Program-made: the position numbers and the translations under genes
Notes under the pieces: generated by a model
Told to the model about the DNA's origin: nothing
Databases searched by the model: none
Seen by the model: the letters and a program-made list of their open reading frames with translations, nothing else
Shown here: positions 1-11,600 of the stretch, piece after piece
Layout: the number at the start of each line of letters is the position of its first letter
How positions within the stretch are numbered: position 1 is the first letter of the stretch
NCBI GenBank assembly: GCA_013399015.1
Contig: VWZX01006105.1
Location: forward strand, 1,736,001 to 1,800,000
Direction: 5' to 3'
Length of the DNA: 64,000 nucleotides
Source: Galbula dea
Taxonomy: Eukaryota > Chordata > Aves > Piciformes > Galbulidae

Positions 1-196
1 ACTGGAAGAGTTGTAAAGCACTGGAACAAGCTGCCTGGGGAAGTGGTAGAGTCATCATTTATGAAGGTATTTAAAAGATGTGTAGATGTGGCACTTAGGG
101 ACGGGGTTTAGTGGTGGACTTGGCAGTGTTGGGTTCACGGTTGGACTTGATGATCTTAAAGGTTGCTTTCAAGCAAAACAGCTCTATGATTCTATG
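1..196 (+). mobile_element. CR1 LINE 3' end, sense strand
   Basis: The sequence reads like the end of CR1 ORF2 and the short CR1 3' UTR: a 'trunk' encoding a WN(K)LP-like stretch, then the 'ttggacttgatgatcttaaa' block, and the octamer tail 'ctatgattctatg' typical of CR1. The element enters from the left edge and is 5' truncated or cut by the window. It is non-functional. Confidence 0.85.
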
Positions 197-272
197 TCCC
201 TGCTTACTACAGGGGGGTTGGACTAACTTTAAAGGTCCTTTCCAACCTGAAATGTGTCTATGACTTCTGATC
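197..272 (+). mobile_element. Second CR1 3' tail abutting the first
   Basis: A second copy of the CR1 3' terminal block ('ggttggactaactttaaagg', then 'cctttccaacctgaaatg' and a degenerate octamer) starts directly after the first tail. The two are in the same orientation, so this is either a tandem insertion into the first tail or a duplication of the end. Confidence 0.65.
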
Positions 273-3200
273 AGCTCAGTTTGACCTTGTGTTGCACTGG
301 CATTGTTCCACCTTTCCAGATTTGTAGTTGCCAAATACTTTCCCTAGGCCATCATGAGCAACCATCTGATATATTCTTCAGAGCATATTCAATTACTATT
401 TGATGCTGAGTGTGGTTACTGAATGTAACTGGTCACAAATGTGAAGTGGTGGTTCAGAGATTCAGCAGCTGGTGGAAGGATGGTTGCAGGCATCCCTCTA
501 GTGGCCCTGCAGCCTCTGAGAAGCCAGCAAGCAGCTCTGGCAGACCCCAGGCTTAGCCAGTCAGTGTGGGGCTTGGGACCTGCCATAAATGGGTAAGAAA
601 TGCAGGTATTTTATCCCTTTTTTCCCCTTTCACCAAAGTTTCCTTTGAATCTCTGCTATAGATTATTATTGCTATATTGCTATTATTACACACCAGCCAC
701 AATGCTGGATGGGTGTATTCATTTCAGTTCCTTTCTGGCCACTGTAAAAAAGATGTCCTGGGAGATGAAAAAGAGGCAAGGAAAGGGCTTAATCCTATCT
801 CTAAGATTTTGTTAAATGTCAGAGTATTTAACCTAGAGAGGGAACAATTTTGTCATCACTGAAAAATAATGCAAGTTATACTGAAGATTAATCAGATGTT
901 TGATTGTCCTGTCTCCCTGTACAAGACTGACAGGATATCAAAGGAAAATAAAAACCCACTGTATGTAAAATATGAAACACAGGAACATTTATTTGTACAT
1001 TTGTACATTTTGGCTTCTCAACTCGAATTTGTCAACAAGCTGCTAATTTAGACTATGTGTTTGGAACACTGAATTTATTTTTCCATTTATTTCTTAAAGG
1101 ACATGCGTTAAAGACTGAAAGCATCGATTAGCCCTGGGGGAGCAGCTTTCAAGGTAGCAGAGAGTTTTCTGGTGCCATCTTCAGAGTGGATGTGCTTCTA
1201 GGGCACCTGGGAGGTCCTGGCACCCACTATGATTGCTTCATGAAGCACAGGAAGAAGTTTGAAGGATGCCCTTGTTGGTACTGTGCAAGCATCCTAGGAA
1301 GGGTCCTGGGGAAGCTGGTGTGCTCTTAGGAGTCACTGCAAAGCAGAACTGATAGGCGTTCAAGGCAGTCACCCCCATTTTGCAAATGGGCACAACACAG
1401 AGGATTGATTTGTCCAGAGGCAGCAAGCTGAAGCGTTGCACTTCAGCTTCAAGTATAATTTATTCAGCCTACTTGTGCCCATTTCAAAGCCACCACTTGT
1501 TGTCAATGAAGCACATGGCTGAATGACTATTTGTAGTTGAACTTTGATGTTGTTAAAATGATCAGAAGTGATTAATTGAATGAACAGACACCATCCTGAT
1601 CAGGTTTTGATTTCAAAGGTGATAAAAAACTTTTTAAGAGATGTTGGGGGGATTTTCTTTCCAAATCATAAAACAGTTTTACAGACTTCTCTCACTAGCC
1701 CCCCAAAATAGCTCCCACTTGCCAATTTAGAAATGATTCTTGGCATAAAGCCAACGGAGGGACCATGAATGCCTGAGAAGTTTTCAGGCAACATTTATGT
1801 AAACAATTATTGTTGTCTCATTTTCATTTCTAGGCAACAGATCCTGAGAGACACACACATAGCATACAGACAATATCTGGACAGCCTTCCAACCACTTCT
1901 GTCCAGATTATAACAGTCTATATTTTTTTTCCATGTATAAAGGAATAGTATTTTACAGATTTGGAAGATACTTGTTTTTAAGACTGTGAAGTGATCATCT
2001 AATGTCACTAATTTAATTCCTGTTCGAAAAGAATTAAGATTCCTTAACTTCAATCTGCAGCAAATTTTTAAGACAGCCTAGTGTCTTTCAGACTAGGAGA
2101 AACACATAATTAATCAATAAATACACAGTAATCCACATTTTCCTTGTGTGCTATTCAGTGGCCCAGGGCTGCCAGTGTTGTCGATACTTTCGAAACAAAT
2201 CAAAACCCCTGATCTGTGCATTGAGACTGCCAACCTATGTGTCAACTCTGGCAACTGAAAGACATTTTTATTTATCCTTTTATTCAGTTCTCTAAGAAAC
2301 CACGTATGAGATACATGGAGAGAACCAGGCTTCTCTTTCTCTCCAGATATCATTAAGATTTCCTTCCATTACCATGTTTTTTTGACAAATGAGTATCGCA
2401 ATCCTTCTGTAAACATCTGTGTGAGAAGCCTCATCTAGGATTATATAAACTGTACACTAGCAAGTATAATTTATGTGATTTTAGTCTCAACACACTTCTT
2501 ACAAATTACACTGGCAGATCACAAGAGGAACCAAAAATAGCAGATTCCTCCTCTAGATAAACACTTCAGCAGTTAAGAAGTCCCAGCACACAGCCAGCCT
2601 ATACTCCCATGATGGTGGAACACACGATGTGTTTGAAGTTTGCAGTCAACTCCAGCTACTCGGGACCACCTGACTGCCTAGCAAGCTGGTTAACTTCACC
2701 ACTGAAAATTAAAAGAGCTAGAGTAACTTTTGAAATCAACGTAATTTAATTATTCTTATAAATGAGGCTCTTCGCACATAACAAAAAGTTGATTCAAAAT
2801 GAAGGAACATGCTGTCCTTTAAGTGCTTTCCAAAAGATAATAATTTAAAGCAATCTTCTCTCTTCTTTATTGCAATTCACATCTGAAACCTCTGAGGAGT
2901 AATTTCCCATACCAGATAAGGGATGAACTGGCAACTTGTGGCATTTGTTCCAGTTAGAGTCAGCAAAACAAAGCGATTTTATAATTACAGATCCTGGCAA
3001 CTGCTATTGCTGATGAATACATTTTGATGCTCAGCCATTCTTATTGAAGGAAAGACAAAAACATTATTGGAGCTTTTTCATTTATTACAGGCAGAGACCT
3101 CAAATAGCTGAGGGAAGTGCTTAGGCATACATATTTGCTGAACATGGACAGATATGGACTCAACAAAAATACTTTAATCTCAATAACCTTTCAGAAAAAA

Positions 3201-4335
3201 AAATCAAGCATTATGATACAAATTCAGAGTAAGGTCCTATCACATTTACTTTTCAAGTGAGCTTGTAAGTTATACTTAAGTTCAGCATCACTCAGGAACT
3301 TATTCTCAAATCCAAGTCCATTCTTTTCAGATAGTTGGTATAGTTAGCTTATACAGTACATTGTTTTCCAGTATCACAAGTGGATAATACTGTAAGCATC
3401 CAAGTAGTAACAACAAAGGGGTTTAATCTTCAGAAGTCCATCTGTTCCACTGAAGGTGCACTATTCAAATAATAAATACATTTACAAAAATAATTATAGT
3501 ATCACTGCCCTATTACAGCTTCTCCCATTTCACTGTGATAATAGTGTAGCTTGGAGTTAAAAAACAATCACTAGACATTTGTTAGAAATGAAAAATAATG
3601 TATGTTCTGCTTTTGAAGACAGACCTCCTTAATCTAAGATGGTTATTTTGTAAAAGCATTACTTCCTTACTCCACAGTTCCAAAAAATGTATTATAACCT
3701 AACAAAATCTCACCCTAAAGCACAGCACTCAGGATTACCTGTTGGTACTAGAAATTTTTACACATTTCATAGAAAATGTTATTCCAAGTTACTGAACCAG
3801 TGCATGGGGATCAACATGGCTCCTATGTACAGGCCTCCCTCCCCACCAAAACAGAACAGCAATGCAAACAAATCAAAATGCAGATGGGTCATCTGGAAAG
3901 AAGCCAGCCACTGAAGGAAAAAGACCACCTTTCTCTGCAAAGAGACGATTTCTTAATTTTAACCCCACTTTCAGCTTCATGGAAGAGCACCTTCCCCATT
4001 TTTACCAAGATCTATGTAGGAAATGTGCTTTTTCACTTTGCTTTTATAACAGCGCAGCCTGTTACAGAGATGCAGAAAAATAGTATCCAACACTGGAGTC
4101 CTATATCCTGGAGGTTGAATTTGGCAGCTCATCCACAAGGAGTCAGGATTACTCTCTGACACAAGCTTGCAGTCAGTGTATCTCCCCATTTCAATATGAG
4201 TTTTGCAGAACTATTGAGCCTTTTAGAAAACAGGATTAACTCTCAATGTGTATATTTAAACTCTTCAGTTTCAACTGCCCTACCTTATTTGTACTTATTA
4301 GTAGAATATAGGGCATTTAGTTTCACCAAATCTAC

Positions 4336-4368
<33 letters not shown>

Positions 4369-4965
4369 AATACAGCTGCTGGTTAGAACACTCAGAAATT
4401 TATTCTTGGGAGTAGATGGATAGTTGTTGACACTGTGTGATTGGGAAAATTAGGACTTGTGAGTTCCTTTTAAAAACAAACCAACCAACCCCTGCCAATA
4501 CAGAAAACTATGAGGTACACTTTTCTGTACTGGAGTGAAATGAGCCTAAATATGGCATTCATACAGTGACAATAAATTCACTTCAAAAACCCAGTATCAA
4601 AATGCTGAAACTCCATTTTACAGATGCTGAAGATGGACAAATACAGATGCAGTTCTGAAGTATTTTACATATTTTTACATGCTAAAGCCACAAAGAGATC
4701 ACAGTACCAGGCTAAAGGTATGCTGTATGTAAACTCTAGGGGAAGGGACTAATTTAAGTAGTTACTGATTATACCATTTCTTCTGAAAATGACTGTATTA
4801 CAGTATTCTGGCATCACAAATCCAATCTAAGTGCTAGCTGCCAGCACTATGTATAACAGATTTCAAATTTTCACATCAGTTTTCATGTCTGTAGTGAATT
4901 CCAAAGACAACCCAACATGTTTCATTAGATTGACCGGTTAGACTATTTAATTTTTATAAGCTCAT
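273..4965. other. No gene recognised; region downstream of E2F6
   Basis: This AT-rich stretch contains no exon or complete repeat that I can support. The short open frames have no recognisable motif and lack codon structure. The right-hand part could belong to a long E2F6 3' UTR, since several reverse-complement AATAAA hexamers occur, but nothing fixes this. A TA dinucleotide run sits at 4335-4370. Confidence 0.5.
4335..4370. repeat. (TA)n microsatellite
   Basis: An almost uninterrupted alternating T-A run, broken by 'ttt' and ending in 'taaata'. It is self-complementary and probably length-variable. Confidence 0.85.
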
Positions 4966-5638
4966 TTTATTTCTTTGCTGTACAAAAGCATAAATGCAAA
5001 CCATCTCGATAAATCTACATCATTAACTACCAAGACATGATACAGATATATACAAAAAGCCCAATTATTTAACTTCACTGTTGATACCATAGTTCATGCA
5101 GAGCTGGATGCAAACAATGCAAACAGCATCTACACAGTGTAAGGCATAATTAATTATATTTACATCTTTTTTTATAGTGAAGGCTTCTGATACACCAGTT
5201 CTTTGTTACACTCGTGTCTGACAATCTTGCTTAGTAGTAGTGCAGCCTCAGAACTGAAAAGTGCATTTCTTTATTATATACATTATCATAAGGATTGTAG
5301 ATTATTCCAGAAATAGTTTTCAAATCTTCGTTTTTAAAAGTAATTAACTGCCTATATGTTCTGTCAGTTAAAATGATTTCATAAGCTAAAAATAACATTT
5401 TCCCAAAGCTCTGTAGATGACATGCAATTATAAAAACAAAGCTCCTAAAAGCAACTCTAGGAACTCTCATCTTTTGACTTGGGAAGATAAGCAATCCTGT
5501 GAAAGCGCTCAACCAACCCACTGCTGTTTTCCATTTTAAATGCTTTGGAGCCTTTCAGTTAGTTTGCAGATCCAAGCAGCTTTGGAAAAGCTCTATAACA
5601 CAGATATTTACATTCTGGAGTAGATTTTTGAGTTGTAA
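4966..5638 (-). other. E2F6: Probable E2F6 3' UTR with polyadenylation signals
   Basis: This sequence directly follows the E2F6 stop codon on the minus strand. AATAAA hexamers on that strand occur at 5270-5275, about 365 nt after the stop, and at 4966-4971, about 670 nt after it. The sequence has no conserved open frame. Which signal is used, or whether the UTR runs further left, cannot be told from sequence alone. Confidence 0.5.
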
Positions 5639-5688
5639 TTAATTTGTCGTCTCAGGTGGTTTGTCATTTTCTTCCTCCAGTGATCTCA
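5639..5688 (-). CDS. E2F6: E2F6 terminal coding exon 7
   Basis: Encodes VRSLEEENDKPPETTN and then TAA. The acceptor is TTTCAAAG. The Glu-rich start resembles the EEEENPQQ region of the human C terminus. The length and stop position fit E2F6, and no transactivation or pocket-binding segment follows. Confidence 0.85.
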
Positions 5689-8600
5689 CTTTGAAAGTTA
5701 AAAAAAGCAATACGATTACAGTCATTGTAGGAAATATTCCGAGTCATTCTGCAATCAAAGTAAAAGAAATGCCTAAGAGTAAAAAAGTCAACTCTTCCCT
5801 TTAACTATAAAGCAGCACTGCCAAAAATAATTTATCTTTTGTGTTCTGAACTACTGCAATTCCCGCCACGTTTATTTTTAAACTCCAACATCCTGCAGCA
5901 CTGGGGCTCCTGGGAGAGTATATTTCAACCAATCTTGTTTCAGGAGATCAAAATACTATGTCCCCTCTTTTGGCTGTTGTCCCTTAGATGGCAGTTATGA
6001 ACAAGAGAGCACACTCTTTTGTTTGAAACAGCATCTTAACTCTCATGACAACTACATCTGGACTCTGTGGTGAGGCCATAGAGAACTGACACTCACTGTT
6101 TCATCCATAGAGCACAGCTCCGATGGGAAACCAGTAACCAGCAAAGGAAGGAAAGGTCAGGGAACGAGAGTGCCTTGCTATGTGTGCACACGCCTGACTC
6201 TCTGACCTCCTGCTGTTGTGAGGTAACACAACAGCATAGACTTCTCTTTCAGGCATTTCCTGTACTCCCACTCATCTTGACCCACAACCTATACCCAGAA
6301 AATTACACTTGTATGGTACGGTTTTCAGCTTTACCAGAATGGTATGACCATTCTTAAAAAAAATTACACAGGGATAAAAATGTAAATGGAAGACACTACC
6401 TTCATCAGGAGAAACTGATGGCTCAGTTTCAGAAGTGACAGTATCCGTATCTTCAAAAGTTTTGGCACCTGGCTTCTCTTGTTCCACCTCACATAGATAC
6501 ACATCAATGGGTCCTTTTGTGCTCTTCACATGTACTTCTATGCAATCCTATAAAACAGTGACTTGAATGTAAACCAAGGAACAAATCTTACACATCGGTC
6601 ACCTATTTTTACATGTATTTTTAAGCCAATGCATAAGAGCAGAACAAACACTGGAATGACATAACTATTTAAAATTGTGTTACTAGTTCTACATAAATTA
6701 TGACCATTAGATAGATTTGTAGGCCAATTATTAAGCACGATTATGCTAATTAGATTTCCTTTTTGGTGAACATGCACTTAATGAAGCTTTGTTTAGTCTT
6801 GTTACTGATCTTTAGATACAGGGCCAAGATTTACTATATGTTTACGAAGAATAACAATACTTAAAACTTGACAAGTCACTGCTATGGATCAGAAAACAAA
6901 TGAGAGCACACAGCAGCTTTAATAATATGGCAAAGCAACCAAATTATATTCCTGTTACTGTTTTCCTTCAGCAGACAATACATTGCAAGACACAGAACAA
7001 ATCAAATTTTAAGAGTCAACGGAGAAGATTCTGTTCTCTCTGAAATATAGCTTTTTAAATCCTGCCTTCTTTTGCTTCAGAAATCCTCTGAAGTCTTATC
7101 TTTTTCATCTCCACAGAATGAGCACCAGATCCTTTTACTGGTTAAACCACTGGAGATCTGTGCAGTGGAACTACCTCTTCTGGTTCTAATGATTCATACC
7201 TCCTTTTCCTACGACATCCCTTTCTGTGCACACTGCAAGACAAACTTAATGACTACACAATTAAGAACATTATAAAAAAAATACACACACAAAAGGAAAA
7301 GAAAATTAAAGGTCCATTTGTTATCTTAAGCTTACTTCCATTATTTCCCCTCTTTCACAGGACTACTTAAAACAGTGGGTTCACAGTACATAGGTCCCAA
7401 TGCAGGTGCAGTGTGACTATGTGTAGAGGGCAAACCTAAGGAGCTAAGGTTTGACCCGAGTAGGAGAATGTGTGTTGTACCATGAGGTGCACAGCACACA
7501 CCTCCATGAAAAATCCATCTTAATGTGATCTACTGAGTGCCAAAATGTTTTCTTTAATCAACCATACTGTGCATTCTATACTTTAATATTATAGTAATAA
7601 TAGCCATCTACTCATTAAGGAGTAAGACAGCATTTACACGTCATAAAGGTATTTATCAAATCATGCCTATTGTTTTTTTGGGTTAGATTTCTGTTAAGAT
7701 TTACAATTTCAGTATAGAAGATTAACAGCTCTTTGGAAATTTCATTATCCTAGTAAATTAACAAACAAACTGATAGTGGAAATAAGTAACATTTATTACA
7801 GCTGTTCCATTCTCTCTAGCAAAACCAAATAACCAAAGCTCAGAGATGTTTATTGTTTAATAATTTAGGTAAATGGGAAAATACTGAAAATAAGTTTCTT
7901 AGACTATTATCTCTAGAGCATTGTTTAGTGGAACACAAGAAATGAAGTATGAATATTTGCTATACATAAAAGAAATTGTAAGTCAATTACTGATGGCTAT
8001 TGCAATAAAAAAAAAAAAAAAATCAAATTTGAGAACTTCTGTTCCCTTCAGAGAGAAATGTAAATGTATAAAACTTACTTCTTTAGGAATTGGGATTTCC
8101 AATTTGGTTTCCTCTGGAGCTTTGATCGCTATCACAATCTGTCCTTGAAATGCCTGAATGCTGCGGATATCTTGATATGTCACATAAGCTAGTGTATACA
8201 TTGGTCAAGGATTCTGTAAAGGAATTTGCTAATGGGCAGAAGCAAAGCATGATTTTAAGATATGTTGAAGCAGAATACCAAGTTCAGAAAAGTGGTAAAT
8301 AGTTTGGCATTAACTTTAATAGTAGCCTTGTAAAATTAAGTATTAACTAGCAAGTTGAAAACCTTTTTTATTTATTTCTAGGAAGTAAAAAGCTTTTAAA
8401 AATTAGTGATAGTCAATATTAAAAAAACAAACTCATTTGGCAAACAGTCTTCACAGATGCTGTCATAAGTCTGCAAAGCAGAGGGAATACTGCCCTTGAG
8501 AAACTACCTCTTTGGTCTGTAATAACTATGCACATAAATAATTTCCTGGAAACTCTAAAATTATTTTCTTAATCAGAACAGGTAAGGCATAATGAAAAGT

Positions 8601-11600
8601 GTTCCTGACACCATAGAGAAAATGGGCACATTTTGTTTCAGCAGAGACTTTAACATTCTGCCAGACAAGGGAGCTAACTAATACCTTACTGTAACCCGAA
8701 GCCAAAATCAAATGTTTATGTCATATTAAAAATAAATCCCTTTATTATCAAAACCCATCTAAAAGACAAGACTGCATTGGAACCTCTCTCAAGAGAGAGA
8801 GCAGTATTAGGACACAACCAACATGCCATTACATCTTCTTGGCAACAGGCCACTGGCACTCTCTTTGGGAACCTCTTTCTCATCTCACTAAGCAACTCAA
8901 TCTCACTGGTAGGTCAAGATCTGCCCAAGACAACTTTATAATGGAGAGAAAGTGGTTATGGTCAGGGTTACTAAGACCACTGCCCCACTTCCATTATTCT
9001 GCAGTGGAAAGGTGACACCAAGTAGCTCCACCCCAAAAACAGGCTAGACTGCACATGATACTGCAAAGCAGGGAACATACCTAGAATACACCAATATAAA
9101 GTAAAAAAAAGTTTCCTATTATAAAACTCATTATCAAGTATTACTGCATGGTAATACTGTTGGTATCAGCCTACACTTATTACTAGATACCTGAGCACTT
9201 GCAACCAAAACCATGTATTAAAGTAATGCAAGAGTTCAAAAGGATATTTTGCATTTTCTTTGTCATCTGTTAGTTCAAATAACTGATGAGCACAATCCTT
9301 GATTAATTCATCCAGAGCTTCCTCCATGGCTGACAAGTTAGAAAGTTCATCTATAAGGTTTTGCTTTTCCGGTATTTTTCCAACAACTTGGTCAAGATTA
9401 GAACCTCTAGAAGGATATGAAAATTGTCTAGTATTTTTATATAAATAAGAGTCTGATTATTGAACACAAAGTATACTAACAAAAAACAACCCAGAATTCT
9501 GGCATCCTTTACTCTGCTTAAATAAACTTCATTACCCTTTTGCACTTGATACTTAATACAGGAAGAAATTCAGATAGCCTAAGGATACAGAACAACTTGA
9601 AATATTTTTCTATTAAAAGTTAATTCATGTTTAAAAATACTCCCAAAGTTTCAAACATTACTTAACACTGTTGGGTTTTATTGTTTCAGGAATTGAAACG
9701 TTTCAAAGCCAACTCACACCCACTGGATAAGATTCTTAGATCTTTTCTGAATTAAGTCGATTCCATCCAACACATTGGTGATGTCATACACTCTTCGTTT
9801 TCGTACTCCAAGTGTTGTTGCTACTTCATTTAAATCAAGAACGCCGTCTGGAGCTGTTCTGACAAGATCCATGAATTTTCGGGTCAAGTAAACTAAAGAT
9901 GCATCAAAACGAGGCTTTTTGACTTTCAGAGTTCCTGTAAAGTTTTGATAGAATATTTAGAGTAAACTACTTTGTTCCTTCAAAAACAATAGTGAAGAAG
10001 TAACAATGAAGATGAAAGTCTGAAAGCACTGCAATTAATGCTGACATTGCAATGGCATCATATAAAATCTATTAACTACATATACCTTCATTTGTTTGCA
10101 GTGATTATACCTAAATAGCAAGCATGCATCTTCATACTTTCAATGTTCACAACTTCAGACTGCTAGTATGGATGTTAATAGTTATGTAAGTGTATGTTCT
10201 GTAGAGCATGAGCTCAAACTACTGAATGAAAAACAATTAAACCTTTGGTTAATTATAGATTGCATCAGGGCACTGCCAGAGAACTGCAGCTCTATCACCT
10301 TCTCCATGACACTGTTAAAATGTTTCTTTCGCACCCTTTTGGCCTAGGTTAACTAGTAAATCTTACAAATAACATTCAGGCATGGTTCAGAAGTTAGCTT
10401 GGTTTCAGGGAGAGTTTCAGCCAGGACTTGACCAATCTGTTCTGGAGTACAAGATTTTAAATATATAGACAAACTCTGGTTGTACTATTTGGCCTCAGCA
10501 CAAAAGAACTGGACATGGCACATATGCACTCATCTGATGCTAGAGTCAATGAAAGACTGTAAAATCTTGGTGTTACCTGTCCTGCAAAGCAAACCAGGTA
10601 TTTCGTATCTGACAAAACTCGGTCATAGAGCAACAATCCAGACTAATGCTTCAAAATAACATGTACATGTCAGGAAGTTTCCCTAGGAAGCATTCTACTT
10701 CAAACTGCAGTATTTTTCCCAGGATGAATGAGACATGCACTTTTCAGACTATACTGTGCCCATTCCGTGGCTACAAGATTCTGCTCTCTATTTTGAAGTG
10801 ACGAGCTCAACAACTCAGTTTTGGACTGTGTAACTGTGAGATGTGTGAGACTATTCATTTGGTGAGGAAAAAAAGCAATGCAAAATTACTCAAGCTTGTA
10901 TTTACATTTGTTAATGCCAGCTGAAAACCAACAACAGTGGCAAGGTATACTTGCAGCAGATTTAAAGAGGAAACACTATGCTGCTTCATATCTGTTACTT
11001 GATTTCCTCTGCAGCAATCCTCCTGTTCTGCTTATATTAAATACACAACAATTTCTCATTTGTTTACAGCCATGGACTCAGCATTGTAAAAAAGTTTGAA
11101 ATATTCCAAGAATACTCTTCACACATGGAATACAGCAACTTACTTCTCACAAACTGTACATCATCGTCTACATTCAGGTTGATCATTTGTGACTGTAGAA
11201 AAAAAAACCACAACAAAAAATAACTGTCAAAGTACTGTCTACACAGGAAGCTTCTCCAGAATAAATCCCTAAATCAACGCTAGATGCTACAGCCATCAGA
11301 GTGCTAACAGTTCAACAGAAATTACCGTGAAGTTATGTCACTTGACAGAAGGGATACATGCTCATCTATTCCTGTCAGTGTACAGTCCTTAACCTCAGCG
11401 TATCTCCCTCTGTCTTCTAAAGCAGGAAACACTACTGAACTCTCTAATGCTCTGGCAATGATCACAACAGACACTTCTATAAACTCTACAAACACAACCT
11501 CCAGCTATTCCACGCAACAGCTTACATACAGAAGACACAGTCCTCTTATATGGCATTACAATTATATATTAGAAGACTGGTGCAGAGTCTGCTCTGGCCA

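Noticed and set aside
8079..8213. Conventional TTTACAG acceptor for E2F6 exon 5
   Set aside because: It would place TGA in frame before LAYVTYQ. The U12 AT-AC solution restores the family sequence exactly.
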